The notes below the pieces were generated by a model that saw only the letters and a list, made by a program, of their open reading frames with translations, made no database searches and was not told the origin of the DNA. A stretch of DNA of 64,000 nt from Buddleja alternifolia. Lineage: Eukaryota; Streptophyta; Magnoliopsida; Lamiales; Scrophulariaceae. The DNA lies in assembly GCA_019426215.1 (NCBI GenBank), contig CM033403.1, forward strand, positions 3,053,001-3,117,000. Reading direction: 5' to 3'. Of this stretch, positions 19,616 through 31,198 are shown piece by piece (position 1 is the stretch's first letter; the number at the start of each line of letters is the position of its first letter). The translations under genes were made by a program, and so were the position numbers.

Positions 19616-20714
19616 TCTTGAGAGCCATGTCTTGACCGAAGTCAATAAGCCTATGTCATTCCCTATAAGTGGTATGTCAGCTACGTATAGCACCAGGAAT
19701 GTCAACTTGCTCCTACTAACCATTTTATAGACACACGGTTCATCTTCATTCTTGATGAAGCTATATTTCTTGGCTTCTTCATCGAACCTCAGATTCCAAC
19801 TCTAAGAGACTTGCTTCGGTCCATAGATGGGCCGATTAAGTTTGCAAACTTTATGAGAGTCGGCTTCGGATATAAAGCCCCTTGGTTGTTGCATATAAAT
19901 GTCCCCATCCAAGTGTCCATTTAAGAATGTGGTGGCTAGCAGAATTCTAATAGATTTAATCATGGCTACTGGCTAAAAGGTTTCCTCATAGTCAATGCCC
20001 TCCTTTTTACTATAACCTTTTGCCACTAGCCTGGACTTATAGGTGTCCACCTTACCATCCCGACCAATCTTTTTCTTATAGATCCATTTACATCCAATTG
20101 GTCGTGCTCCATTTGGTAGATCAGTAAGAGTCCAGACTTGGTTCGAATACATCGAATCAATCTCTGCGTTCATAGCCTCAAGCCACTTAGAGGAATCTAT
20201 ATCTGTCGCTGCTTCATCATAGTCAGAGGGATCATCTCCATGGCTTCCTTCTGCAACGGCATACAAATAATGCTGCGTTTTGTGCAGATAACCATATCTC
20301 TCGGGCGGCTGAGATACTCTGCTAGATCGTCGTTGCGAGGGTTGTGTCAAGTTGGATTCATATTCTTGAACTGATGTCTCCGAAGGGAAGTGATCTTGTT
20401 CTTCCAGAACAATCTTTCTACCTACACCACCTTCTCGAATGAATTCTTCTTCAAGAAAGTGGGCTTGCAAGGCCACGATGATCCTGTGATCATTTTGCAG
20501 GTAAAAAGGTATCCCATCGAATCTATGGGAAAACCGATACAATGTCGTTTCAAGGATCTATCCTCTAGTTTCTCTACCTTGGTCTTCTTTACATATGCTG
20601 GGCAACCCCATATTCTTATGTATTTCAGAATAGGCTTCCTACCGCTCTATATCTCATATGGTGTAGTGGGAACAGATTTCGAGGAACATTTGTTTAGAAT
20701 AAGCACAACTGTAA
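19616..20714 (-). pseudogene. C2 pol remnant: integrase tail and reverse transcriptase
   Basis: The minus strand from ~20700 reads the integrase C-terminal KKTKVEKLEDRSLK motif. An inter-domain linker follows (SSRVSQPPERYGYL), then reverse transcriptase: ARPIGCKWIYKKKIGRDG and YKSRLVAKGYSKKEGIDYEE. A TAG follows at ~19978-19980. A deletion then removes the QMDVKTA catalytic block, and the remaining frame reads VLYVADIPLIGND, where the family has YVDD; the first catalytic Asp of that pair is Ala. It ends at the LTR junction at 19615. It is closely similar to the pol of C3, so the two belong to related families. It is non-functional. Confidence 0.87.
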
Positions 20715-21364
20715 GCAAAGGAAAAACCATGGAAAAGACTTGAGAGAATTTTTCGGTGTTGGATATCGTGATTAATTAATTAATTAATCATTAGATGATT
20801 TTATTAATTAATTAAGTTAATAAATTAATTAATTCCTTAGAGGAAATTAATTATAGAATTAACATGGATTTAATTAATTATTCAATTAATTAATTTATTG
20901 GATAAATAACATTAATTATTTAAATTAATTAAATTGCATATAATGGACCAAAGCCCGAAGACTTCCAAAGCCTTAAAGTGGGCGTCTATTTGGATGCCCA
21001 TGAGGGTCTTAGTGGCCTAGGCTATTATTTTCTATTGTAGTATAAATATACTAATTAGTGGAAAAAATAACAAGTGAATAAGTCATAACTTTCTCTCCAA
21101 GTCAAAAACTCTCCAACCCTCTCTCTCTAGCCGTCCTCCAAGGGAAGAAGAAGAAGGGATTTTTTCGCTTTTGACTCTGGCGTGGCAATTTAGAGACAGC
21201 GATGAATTGGCTATTCAAGAAAGAATTGCGAAAGCTAGTTCAGAATTCAACATACGCGAAGTAAGGTAATTGAATTCGAAACACAATTTGAATATGTGAA
21301 ATCGAGATGAGGCACATGGGAGATTTATCTTTCCGCTGCGTTTTTATGTTTTAAAATCCCAACA
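20715..21364 (+). repeat. C3 5' LTR, missing about the first 1 kb
   Basis: Similar to 28070-28705 of the 3' LTR, including the (TTAA)n-rich block and the terminal TTTTAAAATCCCAACA. Compared with the 1638 bp 3' LTR, about 1 kb is missing from the 5' side, so the U3 promoter region is absent. Start placed at about 20715 by loss of similarity. Confidence 0.85.
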
Positions 21365-21365
21365 G

Positions 21366-21378
21366 TGGTATCAGAGCC
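21366..21378 (+). other. C3 primer binding site (initiator tRNA-Met type)
   Basis: TGGTATCAGAGCC follows the LTR end CCCAACA after one base. This is the common copia primer site complementary to initiator tRNA-Met. It fixes the 5' LTR edge at 21364. Confidence 0.9.
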
Positions 21379-23170
21379 AATTTCTGATTTCCGTATTTAA
21401 CTGATTACATGATTATGTGATTTTCACGTTTTTGAAGCATGTTATTCGAATATGTTTTTGTGATATTAAAGCCATGAATTTTTCGCATTTAATTCATGTA
21501 TGTTGTAGTATGATGATATGTGAATTGAAAAATCTGAATTTTGTGAGAAATCGGATAGAAAAAGCCCCACGACGCGCGTGACACGCTCAGCGTGCGTAGT
21601 CCGCGCGGCCGGGCTCATGCGTGTGTGTGTCGTGTGCCTGGCGCACGGAGGCCATTGTGGGCCCGTTTCCATGACCCAGGTCCTAACGGGTCTGGTTGAA
21701 ATTTCTCGGGTCCAATTTTTTAAAGAAATGGATTTTGGGCTATTTTAATTACCCGGGTGGGTCAAAATGATGATGACCCAGATTTAATTAAATAAGCCCA
21801 AATTATTTTAATTAAAATTCATTGACTTTTCCATAAATTAGTTTTGGGCCTAATGAATTGAATTTAAATATGCCAATGGTTAGTAATTTATATTTGATGA
21901 AATCGAGCCCAAATTGTTTTTATTGAATATTATTTATTTAAGTGAAATAATTAATTAATGATTCTTGGAGGATTTTTTAATTAAGTTATTTATTTAAATA
22001 ATAAATTCTTACTAGATGGTTTATTATCATAAATGGCAATAAAATTTGGAATTTTATTGAGGAAATTAATTAGTTGGATTAATTAATTATTAAGTTAATC
22101 ACCAATATAAATGTTTTAAATAACGCGAGCATGTATTACGTGATGGTGACATTTATTCATGGGCTTAGGTTGCTTTCTTTTGATTGTATTTATTTTGATG
22201 GGTTGTAAGGGCCGGATTTGAGCCCGTTTATTTTATTTTTAGAATTATGTATAGGTTGTTAATTTAATCTCATGTAATAGATAGAAATAGAATAGGCCTT
22301 CAAGAAAAGATCAATCCAAAACAAGAGAAGCTTGGAGCACAAGAAGATTAGCTAGGCTTTTCTTTTTAATTTTATGATGGTCCATTGGCTTGGGCCCTCT
22401 AGATAAAGCCCATGGGTAAATGTGTTGCTTTATTGCTTTTGATGCATGTTCATTAGTTGTATGAAGCATGTATGTTATCAATATGCGCTATATAAATATA
22501 ATAATGTGCAAAGTGAGACTTAGATAAATGTTTAGAACATGAATTCCCCCAAATTAAAAATTATACTAAGTTAGTAAGGGGTGCTAGGCATCCTTTCCCT
22601 CCACTAAACTTAATAGAGTTTAGATTTAAACCTAGTATATAATATCTTCCCAGTAAGTGGGGGTCGTATATCAAGATTTCATTCTAAAACTTTATTAAGT
22701 GCATTAGATGCCTTAATTGAGACATATTTCACCCCAAATATCGTTAAAGGGTTGCAAGGTGAAATTCAAATGTTAGATTATGAAAAGTTAGTGGGAATAA
22801 ACTTAGATAGTCCACAAAGCCTATAAATCGTTCAAGGGTTGCGGTTTTGGTAGGTTATGGGACAAAGAAGATTGGATCGTCTATTGGATAGATTGATGTT
22901 GGACATCACTTTAATTAAGTAATGGACCAAATATCGTTAAAGGTTTGCCATCCATTACATTAATTAAAGAACTCAATCCCCACTACGAAGCTATAAACAA
23001 CGATCACTTCCGTTTTTCACAGTGGGAGTGTGAATCTCTAAAAATGTAGTGAGAGCCAAGTTATAAGTAGAAGTCCTTGATTTTAAACTTGGTTTTAGTT
23101 TAGTTACATACGTCTAATTAAGTCTGGTTTATTTTCTGCAGTTATTTGATTTATCTCTCTCAAAACAAAA
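21379..23170 (+). other. C3 5' leader, about 1.8 kb without a gene
   Basis: No coding frame is evident. A GC-rich island at about 21565-21670 sits in AT-rich sequence. The second half carries degenerate repeats of ATATCGTTAAAGGGTTGC at 22739-22757, 22825-22842 and 22931-22949, and AAACTTAATAGAGTTTAG-like palindromic words near 22605. These could belong to an RNA packaging or structured leader region; that is inference. Confidence 0.5.
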
Positions 23171-23966
23171 ATGACTGTCAACTCACTACGTCGACTGGCT
23201 AAGGAACTTGAGAATAGTTCTCAACATGGAGTGATTAGGATATGTGTTGGACGCTGACATCCCTGCTCCGCCTGCCAGAACACGTTCCAACGAGGAAGAA
23301 GTCTAAGCTCACAAAAAGTGGGTGAAGGACAACGTCTGTGTGCGTGGGTTCATTCTTGGCTCAATGACAAACGAGCTTCAGAGGTCCCATGAGAAGATGA
23401 CCACTGCGAGGGCTATCTTGGCACACATGGTTGAGCTCTATGGTAAGCACAGTCGTACTGCTAGATATGAGATATCTAAAGAGCTCTTCGGGGTTAAAAT
23501 GAGAGAAGGTGAGAAAGTTGGGAATCATGTCCTCAAGATGATCTCGAGGATCGAGAGATTGGAGGCTCTCGATTTTACTATGAACCAACATCTTCAAACC
23601 TATCTTATTTTATAGTCTCTTCCTGATTCATTTTCCCAATTTGTCATGAACTTCAATTGCAGTGAGATTGAATGCAACTTAGCTGGGCTAATGAACAAAT
23701 TAAACACTGCACAATCTCAATTGAAGCCCAAGGGAAAAGAAACTGCATTGGTAATCTCTTCTGGGCCCAAAAGGGCGAAGAATAATAAGAAGAAAGCCAA
23801 AAAAACAGGGTGGCGAGCTTGGAGCTCAGGGTGGTGTCGATAAAGGAAAAGGGAAAGCTCCTTTGAATTACAAGCGTAAGGGGCCACAGAAAATGGATAG
23901 ATGTCTACACTGCGGTGAGCTGGGCCACTGGAGAAGGAACTGTCCAAATATGGGCCCGGGCGCATA
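23171..23966 (+). pseudogene. C3 gag (UBN2-type) with CCHC knuckle
   Basis: The ATG at 23171 (MTVNSLRRLAKELE) follows the leader. The frame breaks at a TGA near 23260 and resumes as the UBN2-type Gag of copia elements: AHMVELYGKHSRTARYEISK, KMREGEKVGNHVLKMI and LEALDFTM. A TAG at about 23613 precedes SLPDSFSQFVMNF, and a frameshift near 23830 precedes the knuckle CLHCGELGHWRRNC (23911-23952). Gag forms the particle and the knuckle binds RNA. Much of the N-terminal half is shortened relative to the family, so a deletion is likely near 23250. Confidence 0.88.
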
Positions 23967-25132
23967 AGCTTTGGAACTTTATGTTCATGAAACTTATTGT
24001 TCTATGACGGTTTTCTCTTCATCTTAGATTCTTGATTGTGAGCACTCAGGATCTGGTGCGAGGAAGGAAGCTGGACAGTGATGAGGTGAATATCAGAGTA
24101 GGCAGAGGGCAAAGCGTCGCAGCTACTGGAATTGGATCTACCTCATTGCTTTTAAATTCTGGACATTTACTTTTTCTGGATAATGTTTTAGTTTTGCCCA
24201 ATGTGCTCAAAAACATTGTTTCAATTCCCGTTTTAGTTAAAATTGGTTATACTTTCCGTTTTATTAATGAACATTGCAACATTTATTATGGTAATAAATT
24301 AGTAGGCTTTGCTTCTTTAGTAAATGGATTGTATTACCTTAATGTCCAGAATGAGTGTTCTGTGAATACTATACAAAGGAAACATAATAGGCCTGGAATA
24401 AACCAAGGATTGATCTGGCATCTTAGACTAGGCCATGCCGGCGAACATAAAATTCACAAAATGGAGAAAGATGGACTAATTGGTCCATTAGGATTGGATC
24501 CCTATCCTACTTGTGAATCTTGTCTCAAAGGCAAGATAGCTAGATCTCCCTTCACAAGGACTTTTGAAAAAGCCTCACAAATCTTAGGTTTAGTGCATAC
24601 TGATGTTTGTGGACCATTTGGAGAAATGGCTCTAAGAGGTTCCCTTTACTTCATCGCATTCACTAATGACCATTTAAGATATGGTTTAGTGTACCTGATG
24701 AGGCACAAGTCTGAATCTATTGAAAAGTTCAAGGAATTCAAGGCTTTAGTGGAAAATCAAACTGGTAATTATATAAAAACTCTTCGATCGAATCGAGGAG
24801 GAGAATATATGAGCGATGAGTTTGATGTATACCTTAGAGAGAATGGTATAGTATTACTGCTCACACTTTGAGCGACACCACAATAAAATGGAGTAGCAGA
24901 GCGAAGGAATCGAACCCTGTTGGACATGGTTCGCTCCATGCTTAGCTACACTGACTTACCCATTTCACTGTGGGGTCATGTGCTGCTTACAGCTGTACGC
25001 ATTTTACATAGATGTCCGTCCAAGTCCGTTCCTAAGACTCCATGTGAGATGTGGAGAAATAGGAAACCAAGTCTTAATCACATCAAGATTTAGGGATGTC
25101 CGGCTTATGTCAAAAAGACTAAAACGGACAAG
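23967..25132 (+). pseudogene. C3 protease remnant, GAG-pre-integrase and integrase
   Basis: Around 24010-24060 the retropepsin active site is destroyed by a TAG and a frameshift, so the usual Asp-Thr/Ser-Gly is not readable. The frame 24032-24871 contains the GAG-pre-integrase zinc region (IWHLRLGHAGEHKI through CESCLKGK) and integrase: HTDVCGPF has the first acid, and LRSNRGGEY shows Asn where the second catalytic Asp is expected. The third acid (NGVAERRNR) lies past a TGA at 24869-24871 and a TAA in CCACAATAA. A TAG near 25091 is followed by KTKTDKLEARSLKG. The integrase is therefore inactive both by stops and by the D-to-N change. Confidence 0.88.
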
Positions 25133-27052
25133 TTGGAGGCTAGATCCTTGAAAGGGCATTTCGTTGGATATCTTGAGGATTCAATGGGATACCTCTTTTA
25201 CGTCCATGATGATCTGAGGATCATTGTAGCTTTACAAGCCCACTTTTTTGAAGATGAGTTCATTCAAGAAGGAGGAGCGGGTAGAAAGATTGTTCTCGAG
25301 GAACAAAATGAAACTCCAGTGGATACATCTACACAGGAAGTGAGAACCGATTCTTCTGTAACACACCCACAACCGCAAAGCTCAAGTAGAGTACTTCAAC
25401 CGCCTGAGAGGTACGGATATCTAGTACAGAGGGAGCTAGATCTTCATTCTGTATTAGATGAGGGTCATGGAGATGATCCCTACACTTATGATCAAGCAAT
25501 GGTGGATGTGGATGCTACTAGATGGCGTGAAGCTATGCAAACTGAGATCAATTTGATGCATGCAAGCCAAGTCTGGAAACTTGTGGATCTGCCTGATGGG
25601 GTAAAACCAATTGGGTGCAAATTGATCTACAAGACAAAGATTGGTGTTGATGGCAAGGTTGACACCTACAAAGCCAGGCTAGTGGCGAAAGGGTATAGTC
25701 AAAAAGAAGGAACCGACTACCAAGAAACCTTTTCGCCAGTGGCTATGATCAAATCAATAAGGATTTTACTTGCAATAACAGTACACCTAGACTATGAAAT
25801 ATGGCAAATGGATGTCAAAACTGCTTTCCTAAATGGATTCCTAGAAGAGGATATCTCTATGGAACAACCTAAAGGTTTTATCTCCGAGGACCATATTCAT
25901 AAGGTGTGTAAGCTTGAGAGATCCATTTATGGACTCAAGCAAGCATCTCGTAGCTGGAATCTGCGTTTTGATGAGGTTGTCAAAGGATTTGACTTCATCA
26001 AGAACGAAGACGAGCCATGTGTTTACAAGAAGGTTAGTGGGAGCAAGATAACAATCCTTGTGTTATATGTGGATGACATATTACTCATAGGGAATGATAT
26101 AAGAATGCTCACCACTATTAAGAAGTGGCTTTCGAGTACTTTCTCCATGAAAGACTTGGGAGAGGCAACTTTTATTCTAGGGATTCGAATCTTTAGAGCT
26201 CGAACAAATAGAATGATAGGGCTCTCTCAAGCCCTTTACTTAGAAAAGGTCTTGAAGAGATATAGGATGGAGGATTCTAAGAAAGTGTTCCTTCCAATGA
26301 GGCATGGGATACATCTCTCGAAATCTATGTGTCTTCAAAGTGAGGAAGATAGAAAAGAGATGAGCACTGTACCCTATGCATCTACTGTGGGTAGCCTGAT
26401 GTATACGATGTTGTGTACTAGACCTGACATAGCTTATGCAGTAAGCGTTATTAGTCGATTTCAGGCAAACCCTGGCAAGGAACATTGGATAGCTGTGAAG
26501 AATATCCTAAAGTATCTGAAGAGAACTAAGGATATGATTCTCATCTATGGGAATGGTGACCTGAGAGTGGACGGGTACACTGACTCGGATTTTCAATTAG
26601 ATGTCCATGACTGGAAATCCACCTCAGGATTTGTATTCACCCTCAATGGTGGGGCGGTGACTTGGAAAAGTTCCAAGCAAAGCACAACCGCAGACTCCAC
26701 AACGGAGGCTAAATACATAGCTGCCTCTGAGGCAGCTAAAGAGGCTGTTTAGCTTAGGAAATTCATAGAAGAACTTCAAGTGGTTCCTAGCATAAAGCTC
26801 CCGTTGCCACTTTACTGTGATAACACCGGAGCAATAGCGTTGTCAAAGGAACCTAGGTCTCACAACAAGTCCAAACACATCGAGAGGAGATATCACATCA
26901 TAAGATAGATCATTGCATGAGGAGAAATATCTGTTCAAAAAATAGCCTCAGCTGACACTGTCGTTGATCCATTGACCAAGCCATTGGCACAGGCAGTGCT
27001 AGAAAAACATCTCGAGGGGATGGGTATTAAATACCATAGCAAATGGCATTGA
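25133..27052 (+). pseudogene. C3 reverse transcriptase and RNase H
   Basis: A 539-codon open stretch (25133-26752) starts in the integrase-RT linker (SSRVLQPPERYGYL). RT motifs are GCKLIYKTKIGVDGKVDTYK, the catalytic QMDVKTAFLNG, QPKGFI, LKQASRSWN and LYVDDILLIGND with the YVDD pair intact. RNase H begins at VDGYTDSDFQ and includes TSGFVFTLNGGAV and EAKYIAASEA. It is interrupted by TAG at 26750-26752 and two later stops, then resumes with LPLYCDNTGAIAL and SKHIERRYH before a final TGA at 27050-27052. RT and RNase H convert element RNA to double-stranded DNA. The RT catalytic core is intact in sequence, but the polyprotein is not. Confidence 0.92.
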
Positions 27053-27067
27053 GTGCAATTGGGAGAT
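27053..27067 (+). other. C3 polypurine tract
   Basis: A short purine-rich stretch (ending GGGAGAT) lies just before the LTR start TGTTAGAGTGTATGCCC. This is the expected plus-strand primer position. It is weaker in purine content than most polypurine tracts. Confidence 0.6.
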
Positions 27068-28705
27068 TGTTAGAGTGTATGCCCTCAAAGGCCATAAAGA
27101 GGATAGATTTATAGGGCATTGCCTTGTAACTAAACAATATCTTTTAGTAATATAAGGCATTATCTTGTTGTTTTCTTATAAGCATTTGTAAGGTGTTAAT
27201 AAACAATGTAGGGTCCTTGATTATAAGGCAAACCTTCTACTTCCTATGGGTTAGGAAGAATGGCACTAGAAGGGTTTGATCCTTATTAGCTAAATAGGGT
27301 TCGCAAGTCTAAGAGAGTATTGACTGGACATCAATACAGGATAAAGACTTGTATGATGTAAGTTTTGACAGAGAAAGTGCCAATTGAACACTATGGGAAT
27401 GATAGTGGGAACTTATGTCATAGACACATCAGTTAGACTGGTTTGTTCGAACACGGCTCGCATCGATTTCATCACATGGGTATTCACTCACTGACAGTCA
27501 ATGATGAAACTGATAAGTTGTGATAGGTACGCGTGAACCTTAAAACTGAGAAATCGAGTTGAAGATGTACTTGTGACATCAAGTCTGTCATTAGAGTAGT
27601 TAGATCCAATTCACCCTTTGGTGGGATCGACCTCGAAGTGCGACTTGATGGTCAAGTAACATTCTTAACTCATAAGGAAAATGGGATTTATTCTCTCATA
27701 AGTGAATGAGCTAAATATCCTATGCAGTCATGAATGAGTGAGGTTAAAAGTCTTTGGCCAAAGCATAAAGAGATACTCATGTTAGACATGAAGGTATACG
27801 CATTGACCTCGATTCATAATGAGCTAAGCATATGGTCAAGTCATGTGAGTTTGACTAAAACCATGACTCTCACTTGACTGGGATATAAGAATAAAAGGTT
27901 TATACTCGTACGGTATTCACAGCGTATAAGATTTGGAATGATCCTATTCATTTGTTCTCAATTGGGATACGATGTGAGCCACGTGACTGGCTAGGTGTTA
28001 CTCACATTCTTTTGGTTTCCTCCCAATTGCCTTTTGAGATGAACCTAAAGAGTCGCGCTTAAAAGAAGTGCAAAAGGATAAATCATGGAAAAGACTTGAG
28101 AGAATTTTTCGGAATTGGATACCGTGATTAATTAATTAATTAATCATTAGATGATTTTATTAATTAATTAAGTTAATGAATTAATTAATTCCTTAGAGGA
28201 AATTAATTATAGAATTAGCATGTATTTAATTAATTATTTAATTTATTTATTTATTGGAGAAATAACATTAATTATTTAAATTAATTCAATTGCATATAAT
28301 GGACCAAAGCCCGAAGGCTTCCAACGCCTTAAAGTGGGCGTCCAAATGAGGGCCTAGGTTATTGTTTTCTATTGTAGTATAAATATACTACTTAGTGAAA
28401 AAAATAACGAGTGAATAAGTCATAACTATCTCTCCAAGTCAAAAACTCTCCAACCCTCTCTCTCTCTCAAGCCGTCCTCCAAGGGATGAAGAAGAAGGGA
28501 TTTTTTCGCTTTTAACTCCGGCGTGGCAATTTAGAAACAATGACGAATTTGTTGTTCAAGAAAGTATTGCGAAAGCTAGTCCAGAATTCAACAGACGCAA
28601 AGTAAGGTAATTGAATTCGAAACACAATTTGAATATGGAAAATCGAGATGAGCCACATGGTAGATTTATCTTTCCGCTGCGTTTTTATGTTTTAAAATCC
28701 CAACA
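27068..28705 (+). repeat. C3 3' LTR, complete (1638 bp)
   Basis: Starts TGTTAGAGTGTATGCCCTC after the polypurine tract and ends TTTAAAATCCCAACA. It contains the TATAAATATACTA promoter-like word at about 28378 and a (TTAA)n-rich block at 28127-28270. Its 3' portion matches 20715-21364. Parts of it are also the reverse complement of C2 LTR sequence (for example CATCACATGGGTATTCA at about 27471). Confidence 0.9.
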
Positions 28706-29123
28706 AATACCCATGTGATCGGAATAATGCGAGTCAAGTTCAAATATGTTAATTCCATTAATCATATTTATGACACCAGCTCCCACTATCTAATTAGTGT
28801 ACGAATGACACTTCCTTGCCAAAGAAGGTGTCATATGAGTTGAATATTAATGGCCAATTAATATTCGTTAACTCACAAACTCCCAGTTTCAGAGATTAAG
28901 TACTAGACTGTTCCAGTGCCTCCTCTTGTCCATAAGAGGTGGAAAGTCTATGTTGAAATCTCTTCGACTAATTTGTTCAATACAGTTAAATGCCATTAGA
29001 TTTATATGAACAAAATCAAAACCTTTATTCTATAAATAGAAACATCAAACGTTTTGTACAAATAGCTTATGCAAGCCCTACTCAATCTAATTCCTCATAA
29101 GCATTGAGGGCATACACCCAACA
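28706..29123 (-). repeat. C2 5' LTR fragment (outer 418 bp)
   Basis: Matches 19251-19615 and extends past it to the true LTR tip, TGTTGGGTGTATGCCCT on the minus strand at 29123. It is followed by the AAAAC target duplication and then G1 gag. The rest of this LTR was lost with the C2/C3 deletion. Confidence 0.87.
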
Positions 29124-30108
29124 AAAACATCATAGTAGGAGCCCTTGAGGTGTAGACTATTGCCGGGAACTCATTTCTCATGCCAGCTGGCTGGAAAGTT
29201 GCAATCCCTGGACCAGGCATCATTTTCGAAAGACCTTGGTTTGACGCAAAGGGTGGGAAACCCGAAGCATTAGGAGTACATGGCATCACCGGAAATCTGT
29301 TTCCCACATTGGACACCTTGAATTTTGAAGCTCGAGGCGCATATACTGCTGGGAAGCTATTTCCTGCATCGAACCCGTGGAATGGAGGCGCATACATTGC
29401 TGGGAGGTTGTTTCCTATGTTAGACACCCGGAATGCTGGAGCTTGGAGAGCATATGCTGCTGGAGAGCTGCTTATTACATTGGACACCTAGAATTGAGGA
29501 ACATACATTGCTGGGAAGCTGTTTCCCAAGTTAGACACTAGGAATGCTAGAGCTCGAGGAGCATATGCTACTAGAGAGCTGCTTATTGCATTGGACACCT
29601 TGAATTGAGGAGCATACGTCGCTGGGAGGTTGTTTCCCATGTTAGACACCGGGAATGCTGGAGCTCGAACAGCATATGCTGCAGGAGAGCTAACATTTAC
29701 TATATCCAGTAGGAAGGGTGTCACTGCTGAATTTGGCGTACATATCATTGTCGAGGTATCCTCGCCTACTGCAGCTGAAAAGGAGGCTAATGGGTTAGCT
29801 CCTTGACTAGAATATGGCTGAATTTGAGTGTTGTTGGTGGTTCTTCCATCAAACAGTACGCCTTCGCGGCTAGCAAGCACGAGACCTAGCGGTGGAGGTA
29901 TTGGATCAGTAATCATTCAAGTGGAAACCGTCATGGCCTCGATGATGGTGGGATTGGGCGTGTGCTCGGACATATACTGTTGACGAGGGGGAACACGTGA
30001 CTCCACATCCCTCGCGTGTCTTCTCACGTACACGATTAGTTGGGTTTCGTTCACAGACCTTTGAAAACAAGTTGTGACGGCTACGAGGAGGCGTGCACTG
30101 GCGGCTCA
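29124..30108 (-). pseudogene. G1 gag N-terminal region with repeated peptide units
   Basis: The minus-strand frames 29916-29488 and 29487-29095 are in one line separated by a TAG. They encode a low-complexity series of related units of about 22-26 residues: AYAxxAPAFxVSNxGNxxPA recurs with changes around 29690, 29560, 29450 and 29400. Upstream (30108-29917) the frame is broken by stops. The series leads to the Gag core at 17963 once C2 is removed. Its role is unknown; disordered N-terminal Gag extensions occur in gypsy elements. It is cut at 30108 by CACTA-2 and at 29124 by C2. Confidence 0.7.
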
Positions 30109-30515
30109 CACTAGTACAGAAAAGACCTGTTACAGCGCACATTTTACAGCGGTTTTTGGAAAACCGCTGAACGGAGAGACTTATTACAGCGGTTTATAAG
30201 TGAACCGTTATAATGGATATTAACCGGGCACCTATTACAGCGGTTCGATAAAAAACCGCTGTAATAGTTCGAACCTATTATAGCGGTTCGATAAAAAACC
30301 GCTATTATAGCGCGAACAGAAAAAAAAAAAAAAATTTTATAGCGGTTCGGGAATGAACCGCTATAATCGGTATGCCAATTATAGCGGTTCATTCCCGAAC
30401 CGCTATAACTGGTAAACCGGTTTATGCCAGTTATAGCGGTTCGGGAATGAACCGCTATAATTGGTAAACCGGTTATAGCGGTTCGTTCCCGAACCGCTAT
30501 AAAACGTAATTAAAA
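30109..30515. repeat. CACTA-2 left terminus and subterminal palindromes
   Basis: Same module order as CACTA-1 left, with both ACAGCGGTT and ATAGCGGTT versions. The T/A-rich run between modules 4 and 5 is shorter, and module 5 here has its full left arm (TATAGCGGTT), which CACTA-1 has lost. Confidence 0.88.
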
Positions 30516-31189
30516 AAAAAAAAAATTCTCTCCCTTTTTTCCCCCAAAAACCGAGCTCTCCCCCTCATTTCTCTCTACTATCTCTCACTCTCTACTCTAC
30601 TCTCTCTCTCTACTCTACTATCTCTCTCACTCTCTACTCTACTCTCTCTCTCTACTCTACTATCTCTCTCACTCTCCACCACCGCCCCCGCCATCGTCTC
30701 CACCACCACGACAATCCGCCGCCGCCGCCCCATTTGATTTTTCTCTATCTCTCTACTCGATCTCTCTCCCTATACTCTACTCTCTCTCTCTATACTCTCT
30801 CTCTCACTCTCAAGCTAACCTAAACCGCCCCCGTCCCGTCGCCACCACCTCCACCACCAGCCGAAACCGCCGCCGCCCGAGCAGCCGCCGCCGCCGCCGC
30901 CGTGACCCACCACTCTCCTCCTCTCTCTCTTTATAGGTATATATATATATATATGTTTATATATGTTATGTTATATATATATATATTATGTATATATTAA
31001 ATTTAGGTTATGTGTTAATTTCTTGTTTGTTATATATTAATGTTATGTTAATTCTGATTTTGTGATGTATATAATGTAGGTTATATGTTAATTTGTTAAT
31101 TATTGTTATATATATCATGTTATGTTAATTGGGGTTTTATAAATTATATAGTGGATTTTTGTTATTATGTTGTAGTGGATTTTTGTTAT
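30516..31189 (+). promoter_or_regulatory. CACTA-2 leader, CT- and CCG-rich, then AT-rich start of proposed intron
   Basis: Counterpart of 7001-7650 in CACTA-1. The first CCG run is interrupted by CACCACCACGACAATCCG. A 24 bp duplication near 31149-31196 (GTGGATTTTTGTTATTATGT twice) is absent from CACTA-1. Promoter and intron roles are inferred only. Confidence 0.4.
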
Positions 31190-31198
31190 TATGTTGTA

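Larger units (their letters stand above)
20715..28705 (+). mobile_element. C3: Ty1/copia element inside C2, 5' LTR truncated
   Basis: Plus-strand order: partial 5' LTR, PBS (TGGTATCAGAGCC at 21366), long leader, gag with CCHC, protease, integrase, RT, RNase H, polypurine tract, then a full 3' LTR. The right end (CCCAACA, 28705) is flush with C2 LTR sequence, with AATAC as the candidate target site. The left end begins in mid-LTR and abuts C2 integrase sequence, so the left target duplication is gone. The pol gene has several breaks. Confidence 0.9.
17969..29123 (-). mobile_element. C2: Ty1/copia element, deleted and interrupted
   Basis: The outer ends are TGTTGTGATTCGG (17969) and, on the complement of the right end, TGTTGGGTGTATGCCCT (29123). 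Target duplication AAAAC is perfect (17964-17968 and 29124-29128), and G1 gag sequence continues on both sides. The pol remnant on the minus strand fixes the orientation, so the 3' LTR is 17969-19615 and the 5' LTR tail is 28706-29123. C3 lies within it on the opposite strand. The rest of the 5' LTR, gag, protease and most of integrase are missing, apparently through a deletion that also removed the start of the C3 5' LTR. Confidence 0.88.
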
